Source: Archangium violaceum Cb vi76 (GTDB lineage Bacteria; Myxococcota; Myxococcia; Myxococcales; Myxococcaceae). Taken from it: a DNA stretch of 64,000 nt. The number at the start of each line of letters is the position of its first letter. Within the stretch, counting starts at the first letter, position 1. The notes under the pieces are model-generated. The model saw only the letters and a list, made by a program, of their open reading frames with translations. It made no database searches and was not told the DNA's origin. Shown here piece by piece: positions 24,202-33,730 of this stretch. The position numbers and the translations under genes were made by a program. The stretch is taken from contig NZ_JPMI01000055.1 of assembly GCF_000733295.1 (NCBI RefSeq), forward strand, positions 49,129 through 113,128. Reading direction: 5' to 3'.

Positions 24202-24304
24202 ATTGAGCGGCTCGCGATGGCTGAACCCTGTTTGTGTCTGGATTGAGCGGTTGTCACATTGGACATACAACCGTCTGCCCTGCCGTCCGCCCGCCAGGCA
24301 GACG
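24202..24304 (+). repeat. direct and inverted repeats in the leader
   Basis: ATTGAGCGG occurs twice at 24202-24210 and 24242-24250, forty bases apart. Just after, CGTCTGCC (24272-24279) and GGCAGACG (24297-24304) form a perfect 8-bp stem around a GC-rich 17-base loop. These could be regulator half-sites or a folded mRNA leader. Confidence 0.55.
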
Positions 24305-24428
24305 TCCGGGACGTGGACCCGCGCTCATCACGAACCCGCGCGCCCGTGCTCACTCCGCATGAACCACACCCAGACGGAGCAGCCCCTCCGCGGCTGGAGC
24401 TCCCGGGCTTGCTCCCAGGAGCCTTCGA

Positions 24429-26222
24429 ATGAGTCAGGAAGCCGTACCCGTTGATCCCCACGAGACGCTGTACGTGCCCATGCGGCGTCGCTTCACGCGC
24501 GAGTACATCACCACCCCCGAGGGCAACCGGGAGCTGCATCTCTTCTTCGGCATCAAGGAGATCACCCTCGACGAGCCGGACCTGCACGCCTTCGGAGAGG
24601 CCCTGCTCCAGCAGGACCAGTTCATGGCCGGCAGCGCCACCACGTGGAGCGGCGGAGCGCCCTATCCTTGGGAGCGCGTGAGGGAGCTGCTCGAGGCCCT
24701 CCTGGCCGAGGAGATCCTCTCGCGCGAGGCCCCGAAGCCCTCGTCCCGGGGAGACATCCATCAGCGGTTCCTGGAGGCCGAGGCCCTCCGGGAAGCGCCC
24801 ACCGAGCCCCTGTGGTGGAACCCGGACTGCCCCCGCGTCATGGAGCGGTTGACGGGACGTCCGTTGGAGCTGAGCTTCCTCGAGGCGGTGCTCCCGCTGC
24901 ATCGCATCGCCCACCCGGCGCTCGACGCGGAGGGACGCCATGTCGGGGAGATGAACGTCTTCCCCGTGGCCATGCGCATGAAGCTTCCGACGGAGTGGAA
25001 GCCGTGCCCCTACCCGGGCAGCCGCTTCCGGGACGAGGCGATGATGAACGTGACGGCGCTCCGGTCGATGACACGGCACTGGAAGGCCGTGCTGCGGGGG
25101 GTGCTCGCGGTCCGCGAGGAATACCTGCGCCGCCGTCCCCTGCTCCCGGATGGACGCTGGCGGGTCGGGGATCTCCACGCCGTCTGCGTGGCCGTGCTGG
25201 CCCTCCCCACCCTGTTGCTGATGCGCGGCAACGACCCCGTCCCCAATGGCGAGCTGGATCCCGTGCTGTCCTCCATGTTCCGGGTGACGGATGGAGTGCG
25301 AATGGTGGCGGCCTATCTGCTCTACCACCCGGCGGAGCCGAGGCCGTACGACACGCCCATCACGCCCGCCGAGCTGTACCGCATCAGCGAGCATGAGAAC
25401 CAGTTCCTCTCCAGCCGCGGCGTCTGCGCCGGCCCCCCGCACATGGTGGAGGAGTTCTTCGCGACGTTGATGGATGGCAAGCCCGTGGAGGGTCCTCCCG
25501 CCCCCATGCCGGAGTGGGCCGCGGACATCCCCGCCGCCGTGGACTACGCGATGCGGGGGCTCCTGCTCTATTCGCTCCAGTTCAACCTCTGGGGCCGCAT
25601 GTGCGGAGCCTACGACGCGCTCCGCTCGGCGCTCCTCCCGGTGGAGGACGAGCCGGGTGGCTTCCTGGGGCGGCTGCGCGCCCGGGTCGAGAGCGACTGG
25701 CGGATGATCGAGACCCTGGGACTGAACCAGCCCTCCACCCGGGCTCAGGTCGAGTCCCGCCGCGTCGAGCAGTACGAGAACGCCTTGCACCTCCTGACGG
25801 GCTTCCGCGAGGACACGCCGCGGCACCTCCAGGACGCCTTCATCCCCGCGCACGACGCGGTGGATGCGCGGGCGCGTCTGAGGCTCCGTGAGCTGCTCCG
25901 CTCACGCGCGGACGCGACCCCGGAGGCCCGGAGTGACGTCCTGGGGGCCATCGCGGACGCGCTGGCGGAGTACCTGTCCATCGAGCGCCCCGCGCTGCGC
26001 GCCCTCGAGGGTATTCAGCGCCAGGTCAATGCGTTGCTCCAGCGCCCCCACCCGGAGCGGAAGTTCTCCAGTGCGGATCTCTCCCTCAGCCACCGGCTGC
26101 GCATCGGCATCGCACGCCCGCTGCCCGACCTCATGGAGTTGCTCCGGGATGAGCTGGAAATCACCGTCGAAAATACGGAGGAAACCACGCGAATCACAAA
26201 CGCGCCCACCCGCTCTCAATAG
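24429..26222 (+). CDS. unrecognised 597-aa protein next to a small peptide gene
   Basis: I do not recognise this family. No signal peptide or membrane segment is visible and the protein looks cytoplasmic. The first 100 residues alternate beta-rich text (RELHLFFGIKEITL) with two helices (DLHAFGEALLQ, WERVRELLEALLAEEIL), a pattern compatible with a winged-helix such as a PqqD-like recognition domain, but this is only a pattern match. The middle has conserved-looking segments GSRFRDEAMMNV, RISEHENQFLSSRGVCAGPP with one Cys, and a helical C-terminal half. AGGAG lies seven bases before the ATG. The next gene, 35 bases on, is a 29-codon glycine-rich peptide, so this may be a peptide-modifying or peptide-binding enzyme. 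It is divergent from the lipid-like operon. Confidence 0.8.
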   Translation: MSQEAVPVDPHETLYVPMRRRFTREYITTPEGNRELHLFFGIKEITLDEPDLHAFGEALLQQDQFMAGSATTWSGGAPYPWERVRELLEALLAEEILSREAPKPSSRGDIHQRFLEAEALREAPTEPLWWNPDCPRVMERLTGRPLELSFLEAVLPLHRIAHPALDAEGRHVGEMNVFPVAMRMKLPTEWKPCPYPGSRFRDEAMMNVTALRSMTRHWKAVLRGVLAVREEYLRRRPLLPDGRWRVGDLHAVCVAVLALPTLLLMRGNDPVPNGELDPVLSSMFRVTDGVRMVAAYLLYHPAEPRPYDTPITPAELYRISEHENQFLSSRGVCAGPPHMVEEFFATLMDGKPVEGPPAPMPEWAADIPAAVDYAMRGLLLYSLQFNLWGRMCGAYDALRSALLPVEDEPGGFLGRLRARVESDWRMIETLGLNQPSTRAQVESRRVEQYENALHLLTGFREDTPRHLQDAFIPAHDAVDARARLRLRELLRSRADATPEARSDVLGAIADALAEYLSIERPALRALEGIQRQVNALLQRPHPERKFSSADLSLSHRLRIGIARPLPDLMELLRDELEITVENTEETTRITNAPTRSQ

Positions 26223-26257
26223 GAATGAAGTCGATAACCCACGAGGAGCACACACAA

Positions 26258-26347
26258 ATGAAGATCAAGACGAACATCCGCGGCGGTCTGGCTATCTCTG
26301 GTGGCTATTTCGGTGGTGGCAACTGCCGCGACTACGTCCTGGCCTGA
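26258..26347 (+). CDS. 29-aa glycine-rich peptide, candidate RiPP precursor
   Basis: Too short for ordinary gene calling but well supported locally: a GAGGAG ribosome-binding site at 26243-26248, nine bases of spacing, an ATG, 29 codons and a TGA. The peptide begins with a basic MKIKTNIRGG segment, continues through a GGYFGGG stretch and ends NCRDYVLA with a single Cys. The Gly-Gly after residue 8 could be a leader cleavage point, leaving a 19-residue Gly/aromatic core. It lies 35 bases after the 597-aa gene and 22 bases before a strong hairpin, consistent with a two-gene transcript. No transporter or protease is adjacent. Alternatives are a regulatory small protein or chance; the ribosome-binding site and setting favour a real gene. 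Confidence 0.6.
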   Translation: MKIKTNIRGGLAISGGYFGGGNCRDYVLA

Positions 26348-26368
26348 AGCCGAGAGCCACGCGGTTGC

Positions 26369-26410
26369 CCGAGTCGTCAGCGGACGGTACGCCGTCCACT
26401 GGCGACTCGG
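26369..26410. terminator. hairpin between convergent genes
   Basis: Near-perfect stem of about 19 pairs: CCGAGTCG pairs with CGACTCGG, CAG with CTG and GGACGG with CCGTCC around a TACG loop, with one C/A mismatch and one G-T pair. It lies between the stop of the 29-codon gene and the stop of the convergent Nudix gene, so it can end both transcripts. There is no T-run, as is usual in GC-rich genomes. Confidence 0.75.
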
Positions 26411-26422
26411 TGCGTTGCGGGG

Positions 26423-26866
26423 TCACCCCTCCCCTGACTCGCGCTCGTAGAAGTTCCCCCGAAGAAGGCACGCCACCCCACGCCGGCTCGCCTCGAAGTG
26501 GGGCTCGGGAAGCTGGCGCGGATCGTACCAGCCCCAGCCCGCGCACTTGTCGGGCTCCATCACCCCGGGCTCTCCCCGGAACCGCTGGGTGTACAGGATG
26601 ACCGAGACGTGGTGCCTGCCCGTCCGCCGGAAGGTCTCGAGGTTGTTGGTGACGGCGATGACCCTCGGGTCGATCAACTCCAGGCCCGTCTCCTCCCGGA
26701 CCTCCCGGATGGCGCCCTCCTCGAAGCTCTCTCCCACCTCCAGCAGCCCGCCAGGAATGGAGTAGAAGCCCCCCTGCCAGCCCTTGCGCTGGCCCAGCAG
26801 GATCTCCTCCCCCCGTTGGATGATGACCCCGAGCCCGACGGCCGGGTGCTCCGGTTTCTGGCTCAT
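26423..26866 (-). CDS. Nudix hydrolase
   Basis: Cytoplasmic Nudix pyrophosphohydrolase of 147 aa, probably acting on a nucleoside diphosphate derivative. The full Nudix box is present (GGLLEVGESFEEGAIREVRE then ETGLEL), preceded by FYSIPGG. The start is the ATG at 26866 with GAGGTGG about eight bases upstream; the frame is open much further but without Nudix homology. The family is close to ADP-ribose and MutT-like hydrolases; substrate not determinable. Confidence 0.92.
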   Translation of the reverse strand: MSQKPEHPAVGLGVIIQRGEEILLGQRKGWQGGFYSIPGGLLEVGESFEEGAIREVREETGLELIDPRVIAVTNNLETFRRTGRHHVSVILYTQRFRGEPGVMEPDKCAGWGWYDPRQLPEPHFEASRRGVACLLRGNFYERESGEG

Positions 26867-27082
26867 GTGCGCACCACCTCGTACGAGTCTTTCCAGGATG
26901 CCAGCACCGCCCGAGCGGGGGCACGCATTTCCCACTTCGTGAGAGTTCCCGGCCATGGCCTCGGTGGGCCGGAGAGGAGGCTGCTTGCTCGGAAGCACTC
27001 CAGCCCCGTGTGGGGGTGCTTTTCGAGGGGAAGTGCAGGATGCTCGTGGGTCGATCCGACCGCTTCTACCCGAAGGAGCCCC

Positions 27083-28159
27083 ATGAGAAGACCGCTCGCC
27101 CTGCTCTCGCTGCTCGCCCTGACGAACACGGCCTGTCCCGGCACCGTCGATCCCCCGACAGACCAGTTCGCCCTGGACCCCGTTCCGGCGGGTCAGGGGT
27201 TCCAGTACGTCACCCGGGAGACCGAGGTCCCCCAGGGGGTCGAGCAGCAGGACTGCTACTTCTTCAAGGCGGGGGACATTGCCGCGGCCAACGGCATGCC
27301 GGCCAACGAGCCCATCAACCTGCACCGCATCCAGATCTCCCAGCGGGATGGCTCGCACCACATGAACATCTACCGGGTGCGCACCATCGTGGGGCTGGAC
27401 CCGGCCAACGGGGAGTTCCAGCCGGCCTCCAACGGCTCGGGCCCCTGCTTCAACAGCGCCAACTGGGCGGACTGGCCGCTGCTGGCCAACACGCAGCAGG
27501 ATGGGACCATCGACTGGACGTATCCGGAGGGGGTGGCCAATGTCATCCAGCCGGACGAGTGGCTGATGTTGCAGTCCCACTTCGTCAACGCCTCCACCCA
27601 GAAGACGCCGCAGAACTACGGCCGGGTGTGGGTGAACTTCTGGGCCATCCCCAAGGAGCAGGTGAAGCACGAGCTGGGCACCATCTTCGCCACCAAGCAG
27701 TCCATCCGCGTCTGCACGAAGAACCCCACGCCCGTCTTCGATGGGACCTGCAATCTCAACAACAAGAACCCCGTGCAGATCATCGGGGCCAACGGCCACT
27801 TCCACAGCCGGGGCAAGCAGTTCCGCATCTACGCCTGGGACGGCATGAGCCTCGAGCGGCCCCCGGAGGATCAGCGCTTCTACACCTCGGACGTGTGGGA
27901 CGATCCGCCCATGACGCGCTCGCCCGAGCTGGACCGCACGCTGCCCGCGGGCAGTGGCATCTGGTACACGTGCAACTACGAGTGGACGCCTCCTCCCATT
28001 GGCTGCGCGGCCCTGGATGCGTTCGACAAGGAGAAGTACTCGACTCCCGACCGGCTGCTCGACTGCTGCTACACCTTCGGACCGCAGGTGGATCAGAACG
28101 AGCACTGCAATGCCTTCATCTATTACTACCCGAAGCAGGACGACGTGAACTGCTTCTGA
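27083..28159 (+). CDS. secreted copper-monooxygenase-like (PHM/DBH type) protein
   Basis: Exported protein of 358 aa with a hydrophobic leader ending near TNTAC, which may be a weak lipobox. It resembles the copper type II ascorbate-dependent monooxygenase fold: a His-His pair in DGSHHMNIYRV, a third His in LQSHFVNAS, an HxH pair in NGHFHSRGKQFRIY, and a later GIWYTCNYEW block. In characterised enzymes HH plus H binds copper A and HxH plus Met binds copper B; the Met ligand is not obvious here, so activity is uncertain. Many Cys suggest disulfides. GGAG lies just upstream of the ATG. It is followed ten bases later by a lipoprotein gene. Confidence 0.8.
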   Translation: MRRPLALLSLLALTNTACPGTVDPPTDQFALDPVPAGQGFQYVTRETEVPQGVEQQDCYFFKAGDIAAANGMPANEPINLHRIQISQRDGSHHMNIYRVRTIVGLDPANGEFQPASNGSGPCFNSANWADWPLLANTQQDGTIDWTYPEGVANVIQPDEWLMLQSHFVNASTQKTPQNYGRVWVNFWAIPKEQVKHELGTIFATKQSIRVCTKNPTPVFDGTCNLNNKNPVQIIGANGHFHSRGKQFRIYAWDGMSLERPPEDQRFYTSDVWDDPPMTRSPELDRTLPAGSGIWYTCNYEWTPPPIGCAALDAFDKEKYSTPDRLLDCCYTFGPQVDQNEHCNAFIYYYPKQDDVNCF

Positions 28160-28169
28160 CAGGGCCGCA

Positions 28170-29033
28170 ATGCGAGTGCATCTCATGAAGTCCGTCCCCG
28201 TCGTCCTGCTGTCGCTCTGTCTGGTCATGAGCTGTGACCCGGATGGCGGCAACCCCACGCCGGACGCGGGGACCCGTCAGGACGCCGGTACGAACCAGGA
28301 CTCGGGCATCCCCGACTCGGGCATCCCCGACTCGGGCACGACCGAGGACGCGGGCATCCCCGACTCGGGTACGACCGAGGACGCGGGCATCCCCGACTCG
28401 GGCACGGCTCCCGACGCGGGCACGACCGAGGACGCGGGGACTCCTCCCCCTGACGCGGGAACGACTCCGGATGCGGGGACGACACCTGACGCGGGGACCA
28501 TTCCCAACACACCGTGCGGCGTCCCCTACCTGGGGGATCCCAATGGGGCGCTCGACTTCAAGATCAAGGCGCTGGGGCCTGATTGGACGTCCTATCCGCT
28601 CACCACGGGGAGCACCCTCACGGTCATCGAACCGATCCAGGGCGGGCGGGTGTCGTTCGTCGGAGTGTACGACGTGATCAACATCGATCCCTGTGGTGTG
28701 AGCATCCTGGGCGCGCTGAAGAATCCCGAGACCGGCAGGCTCACGCTCGACTCACGGACCGCCAACCTGCAGCGAGGTCCGGACGGCCGGGGGTCGAACA
28801 TCGACCTGGACGACGCCTCGTTCTCCAACGTGACGCTGTGCCCCAACCAGTGGTCCAACAAGGACATCTACGACCAGGAGTACGATCTCATCGTCATCCT
28901 GAAGGATCGTCTGGAGAAGAAGGTCCTTCAGAAGACCATCAAGGTACGTCCCGCCTGCAACGTACCCGGGGAGGATGCCTACTGCCGGTGTATCTGCAAG
29001 GCGGGCTACGTGTTGGGCTCGCCCTGCCCGTAG
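28170..29033 (+). CDS. lipoprotein with Asp-Ala-Gly / Asp-Ser-Gly linker
   Basis: Hypothetical 287-aa surface lipoprotein. A signal peptide ends in a lipobox (LVMSC), followed by about 85 residues of low-complexity linker built from D-A-G and D-S-G units with interspersed IP, TTE and TP. The C-terminal domain (from about residue 115) is unrecognised and ends in a Cys-rich stretch, YCRCICKAGYVLGSPCP. The linker would hold that domain away from the membrane. The ATG at 28185 is an alternative start. Probably co-transcribed with the copper-monooxygenase-like gene. Confidence 0.8.
   Translation: MRVHLMKSVPVVLLSLCLVMSCDPDGGNPTPDAGTRQDAGTNQDSGIPDSGIPDSGTTEDAGIPDSGTTEDAGIPDSGTAPDAGTTEDAGTPPPDAGTTPDAGTTPDAGTIPNTPCGVPYLGDPNGALDFKIKALGPDWTSYPLTTGSTLTVIEPIQGGRVSFVGVYDVINIDPCGVSILGALKNPETGRLTLDSRTANLQRGPDGRGSNIDLDDASFSNVTLCPNQWSNKDIYDQEYDLIVILKDRLEKKVLQKTIKVRPACNVPGEDAYCRCICKAGYVLGSPCP
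28255..28506 (+). repeat. low-complexity repeats encoding the D-A/S-G linker
   Basis: Degenerate short tandem repeats such as GACTCGGGCATCCCCGACTC and GACGCGGG(C/G)A. The repeated 24-base block ATCCCCGACTCGGGCA-like occurs several times at 28306-28405, which makes the linker length liable to change by slippage. Confidence 0.8.
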
Positions 29034-29077
29034 CGATTGAATGACCCGCGCTCCAGGAACCACCTGGGGCGCGGTGC

Positions 29078-30355
29078 TCACTCCTCGCGCCGCCCACGCC
29101 GGCGCAGCAGGATGGACAGGAGCAGCGGGGCCATCCCCGCGCTCCCAGCCGTGGCGCCGCACCCGTCCGGCTTCGGAGGCACTTCCCCGTCGGGCGTTCC
29201 AGCGTCCGTTGGCACGGGGTCGACGGGTGCCCCGAGCTGCTGCGCGAGCTGGGGCCAGAGTGGCGTGCACAGCTCCTTCACGGGCGTCCCCGCCGGGCAC
29301 TGGTGAACGCCCTGGACGCCGCGGAGGCTGAAGAGGGGCTCCCAGGACGTGCCCTCGTCGGTGCTGCGCGCCAGGGCCCACTCGTGCACCCAGGTGGAGC
29401 CGCAAGCGAAGAGGGTGCCGCCCTCGCGCGTCACGCACGCGTTGCCCGTGGGCAGCGACAACGGGAGCATGGACTCTCCCTCGCGGCCCCGGAACAGGTG
29501 ATTGTAGGTCGCCACCCAGGTGGTCCGGCCATCGGCTGAGACGTCCATGTTGACGAGCGGATCCTCCTGCGCCAGCACGGACGTGAGCGTGCGGCCCCCG
29601 TCGTCACTGCGCAGCACGGTGTAGAGGACGCCGCCCGCCGGGGTCCACGAGGACACGCGCGCCCACAGCACATCCGGATTCGCCGGGCTCACCGCCAGCA
29701 GCTTCAAGTCATACGCGCCCTCGAGCCCCGCGGGGAACGTCTGGGGCAGGTCCTCCCACGTCTCGCCCTCGTCACCGCTGCGGAAGAGGTACATGGCGTA
29801 GCCCTTCCAGCCACTGAGGTAGAGGCGCTTCGGGTCGGAAGGAGCCACGCGCACCGCGGAGAAGACGGCTTCACGGCTCAGCGAGGTGGGCGTCCACGTC
29901 TCCCCGCCATCCCGCGAGCGGAACAGGAGGTTGGTCATCGCGGGCCTTCCGGTGGCCACGTAGAGCAGGGAGCCATCCGTGGGGTGCTCGGCGAGGCTGG
30001 AGACCCAGAGGTCCTGGAACGCCGTGGAGGCAACCCAGGTGCACCCTCCATCACGCGAGCGCAACAGCGCCTTGCCCGTGGCCGTGAGGATGTCCCCACC
30101 CGAGAGCCACACGTAGCGCTCCGGGGGCCAACTGCCATAGCCCATGGCCTCCGCGCACACCCAGCGCCAGGAGGCACCGTCATCACGGGAGATGAGCGTG
30201 CCCCGGGTGAAGCCCATCAACCGATCTTCCGGGTGTCCCCGTCGCGAGGTGTAGCTGTCTGTCTCCATCAAGCCCCCGTGTGCATGCACGGAGGCCGCGG
30301 ACAGCAGGCCCAGGCAGGTGAGGAATCTCCAGGAGGCCATGGCGTGGAGCTTCAT
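29078..30355 (-). CDS. Asp-box beta-propeller protein with MYXO-CTERM tail
   Basis: Secreted protein of 425 aa. It has an N-terminal signal peptide (cleavage near ASVHAHGG), then at least six Asp-box motifs of the S-x-D-x-G-x-T-W type (SRDDGASW, SRDGGCTW, SRDGGETW, SGDEGETW, SDDGGRTL, STDEGTSW) as in sialidase and Ycf48-like propellers. After a Pro/Asp-rich linker it ends with Cys, a hydrophobic segment (APLLLSILL) and an Arg cluster: the MYXO-CTERM sorting signal, which targets myxobacterial proteins to the surface. No sialidase catalytic residues were identified, so a binding or structural role is likely. It starts nine bases after the stop of the partner lipoprotein gene. Confidence 0.88.
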   Translation of the reverse strand: MKLHAMASWRFLTCLGLLSAASVHAHGGLMETDSYTSRRGHPEDRLMGFTRGTLISRDDGASWRWVCAEAMGYGSWPPERYVWLSGGDILTATGKALLRSRDGGCTWVASTAFQDLWVSSLAEHPTDGSLLYVATGRPAMTNLLFRSRDGGETWTPTSLSREAVFSAVRVAPSDPKRLYLSGWKGYAMYLFRSGDEGETWEDLPQTFPAGLEGAYDLKLLAVSPANPDVLWARVSSWTPAGGVLYTVLRSDDGGRTLTSVLAQEDPLVNMDVSADGRTTWVATYNHLFRGREGESMLPLSLPTGNACVTREGGTLFACGSTWVHEWALARSTDEGTSWEPLFSLRGVQGVHQCPAGTPVKELCTPLWPQLAQQLGAPVDPVPTDAGTPDGEVPPKPDGCGATAGSAGMAPLLLSILLRRRGRREE

Positions 30356-30364
30356 GAATCCCCT

Positions 30365-30859
30365 CTATTCGAGCACGGCGCCCTGTTGGATCCACAGCTC
30401 CAGCATGTCGAGGCTCTCCTGGGGAAGAGGGGTGCTGCGTTGGGGCATGCGCTCGCCACAGGCGCTCGGAGCGCACGGCAGGCCCGTGTAGTCCCCCGTC
30501 ACCTTGTGCAGCAGGAAGCTTCCCGAGGGATTGCCCGGGTCCACCAGCGGCAACGAGGGCTCGCGGACGCTCTTCTCCTTCAACCGGGCCAGGAGCGTGG
30601 CGGCATCCCCGGAGCCGAGGGTGAGCTGCACGTGGCCCGCCGGCTGGGCCGTGCCGTGACACCCCGAGCCGAAGCCGCACGAGCCCTGGAAGAGGGGAAC
30701 CACGTCCTGGCTGAAGGTGGGGCGCTCCTCTGGCGGCACCTCACCTCCATCACACCCGCCCATCAGCGCCAGGCCACCCAGGAGGACCACCTGGCGCCAC
30801 GGCCGCTTCCCGGGCAGAAGGGGGATCATCGCCTCTCGTTGCGTGTCATCGAGCCGCAT
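30365..30859 (-). CDS. small lipoprotein with cytochrome-like Cys motif
   Basis: Protein of 164 aa with a lipoprotein signal ending in ALMGGC at about residue 36 (an alternative ATG at 30829 would make a normal-length signal of about 26 residues). The mature part resembles the domain associated with Planctomycete-type cytochromes (FSQDVVPLFQGSC...CHG), but the motif here is Cys-x5-Cys-His rather than CxxCH, so haem attachment is doubtful. It continues with VDPGNPSGSFLLHKV and GERMP, both common in that family, and ends in a short helix. First gene of a two-gene unit with the Asp-box protein. Confidence 0.78.
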   Translation of the reverse strand: MRLDDTQREAMIPLLPGKRPWRQVVLLGGLALMGGCDGGEVPPEERPTFSQDVVPLFQGSCGFGSGCHGTAQPAGHVQLTLGSGDAATLLARLKEKSVREPSLPLVDPGNPSGSFLLHKVTGDYTGLPCAPSACGERMPQRSTPLPQESLDMLELWIQQGAVLE

Positions 30860-31016
30860 GCGCCCTACCCTACCAGTCCGCGCCGCTCCAGCCAGGGAAC
30901 CGAGAGGACGCCCGCGTCACTCGTCCAGCGCCACCTGGAGCAGCGCGGTCTCGTCGAGCTGCTCGGGGGGCAAGAGCTCGCCCTGGCCCCCGAGGAGGGG
31001 ACGCCTGACGCGGCCG

Positions 31017-32042
<1,026 letters not shown>

Positions 32043-32227
32043 GATTCCCTCCTGCGGCGGCAGGCGCCGCGAGGCCCTCGGCCTAACCCGGGCGTGCGTC
32101 CCCCGCCACAAGCAATGACCGCGAAACTCCGCTTTGTCGAAGCCGCAACCAACGCGTCACGGACACGCCAGCGGGCGCTAGAGTGATGGAACATGCTTCG
32201 CCCTCCACTATTCAGGAGAGCCTCTTC

Positions 32228-32971
32228 ATGACCTCGCCCCCTTCCGCGAGCAGACCCCCGCCACCGGTCATCGCCCCCATCACCCGGGACGGCGTGCGCT
32301 ACGAATCCCGGTCGTCCCACAGTGGCGTGCTCTTCGTGGTCGACGAGACGTCCGGCAAGCCACTCTGGCAGGTCGAGGTCTTCAAATACCTCGTCGACGA
32401 GCAGGTGGAGACCGATGTGCAGGTGGTGTTCTTCAAGTCGATGACGCTCGACGCGACGGGAACGTCGATGCTCATCGAGGACGAGGTGGGTGTCCGCCAC
32501 CTGGTCGACCTGAAGACGCGCGAGGCGAAACTGTTGACCTGGCCCGTCGCCGTCAGCCTCTTCGAGGCGACCCCCGGCCCGGACGGGTGGAAGTACTCCG
32601 TGGAGCTGAAGATCTCCAACTCGCTCACGCGGCCGCTCCAGCTCGACGGGCCCAGCGTCGCCGAGAAGGGGAAGCTGTCGAACAACCTCTTCCAGGTCGA
32701 GGTCGACGGCCAGCGCATCGCCTATCAGGGAATGATGGCCAAGCGGGCCCCGCCCGGCCGGTTCATCGAATTGAAGCCCGGAGCGACCTACCGCACGGTG
32801 GTGGAGCTCTCGTCGGAATACCCCGTGCCACCCGGCAAGCATCGGCTGACGGTGAAGTTTTCGCATCACAACCACTTCTCTCCGGACGATTGCCAGCTGG
32901 AGTCGAAGCCCGTGACCCGTGAGCTTGGCGACAGTCCCATCCGCCCGATGCCCAAGCCGCCCAAGCCGTAG
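32228..32971 (+). CDS. hypothetical protein
   Basis: Unrecognised 247-aa soluble protein. It opens with a Pro-rich stretch, then alternating beta segments (SHSGVLFVVDETSGKPLWQVEVF; YSVELKISNSL; TYRTVVELS), which look like a beta-sandwich. The tail is PMPKPPKP. No signal peptide or catalytic motif. Start placed at ATG 32228, nine bases after AGGAG; an upstream ATG at 32183 is less likely. Confidence 0.75.
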   Translation: MTSPPSASRPPPPVIAPITRDGVRYESRSSHSGVLFVVDETSGKPLWQVEVFKYLVDEQVETDVQVVFFKSMTLDATGTSMLIEDEVGVRHLVDLKTREAKLLTWPVAVSLFEATPGPDGWKYSVELKISNSLTRPLQLDGPSVAEKGKLSNNLFQVEVDGQRIAYQGMMAKRAPPGRFIELKPGATYRTVVELSSEYPVPPGKHRLTVKFSHHNHFSPDDCQLESKPVTRELGDSPIRPMPKPPKP

Positions 32972-33037
32972 AAGCTCTCCCGCCCACCGCGCCACGGATC
33001 GGGATAGGGTCGCGGCCCCAACCCCAAGGAGCGAACC

Positions 33038-33661
33038 ATGTCCGACGAGCTCGTCTTCTATACCAACCCGATGTCGCGCGGCCGGATCGTGCGCTGGATG
33101 CTCGAGGAGATCGGGCAGCCGTATAAAACCGAGGTGCTCGAGTACGGTACGACGATGAAGGCGCCCGCGTATCTGGCGATCAACCCGATGGGCAAGGTCC
33201 CGGCGATCCGCCACGGCGATACCGTGGTCACCGAGGCCGCGGCCATCTGCACCTATCTCGCCGACGTCTTCCCGCAGGCGAACCTGGCCCCCGCGCCGGG
33301 AAGCCACGAGCGAGGCCCCTACTACCGCTGGCTGTTCTTCGGCGCCGGCCCCGTCGAGTCGGCGGTCTCCAACAAGGCCATGGGCTTCCAGGTCCCGCCC
33401 GAGCGGGCCGGGACGGTGGGCTATGGCAGCCTCGACTCGGTCCTCAATGCGCTCGAGAACGCGCTGTCGAAGAGCGACTACCTCGCCGGTGACCGGTTCA
33501 CCGCCGCGGACGTCTACACCGGTTCGCAGATTGGATGGGGCATGCAGTTCGGCAGCATCGAGAAGCGCCCGGTCTTCGAGCGCTATGCCGAACGCATCAA
33601 CAGCCGCCCCGCCGCCATCCGCGCCCGCCAGATCGACGACGCCCTGCTGCCGAAGAAGTAG
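33038..33661 (+). CDS. glutathione S-transferase family protein
   Basis: GST-fold protein of 207 aa. The N-terminal thioredoxin-like domain shows FYTNPMSRGRIVRWMLEE, the cis-Pro segment NPMGKVPAIRHGDTVVTEAAAI, and the C-terminal helical domain has YLAGDRFTAADVYTGSQI (N-capping box). A Ser in the SRGR segment is the probable thiol-activating residue. Likely detoxification; substrate unknown. GGAG is seven bases before the ATG. Confidence 0.92.
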   Translation: MSDELVFYTNPMSRGRIVRWMLEEIGQPYKTEVLEYGTTMKAPAYLAINPMGKVPAIRHGDTVVTEAAAICTYLADVFPQANLAPAPGSHERGPYYRWLFFGAGPVESAVSNKAMGFQVPPERAGTVGYGSLDSVLNALENALSKSDYLAGDRFTAADVYTGSQIGWGMQFGSIEKRPVFERYAERINSRPAAIRARQIDDALLPKK

Positions 33662-33730
33662 CCGTCACGTCCTGGCCAAGGACACGCGAGGCCGCCGCCC
33701 GGGGCCGCAGGACGCCTCAGGCGGCCCCTC

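Larger units (their letters stand above)
23845..24428. other. 584-bp structured intergenic region
   Basis: No convincing gene on either strand. It separates the operon running left from the 597-aa gene running right, so it must hold both promoters. An AT-rich patch sits at about 24028-24048. Structured features are listed separately: a palindrome with a promoter-like sequence at 24102-24132, a 9-base direct repeat at 24202 and 24242, and an inverted repeat at 24272-24304. A 31-codon frame from ATG 24360 has no ribosome-binding site and overlaps the next gene; I do not call it. Confidence 0.6.

Noticed and set aside
24360..24454. A 31-codon peptide frame before the 597-aa gene
   Set aside because: No ribosome-binding site, overlaps the start of the next gene in another frame, and no recognisable composition.
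28255..28506. CRISPR-like array in the lipoprotein gene
   Set aside because: Repeats are in frame, of variable length and without unique spacers; they encode a protein linker.
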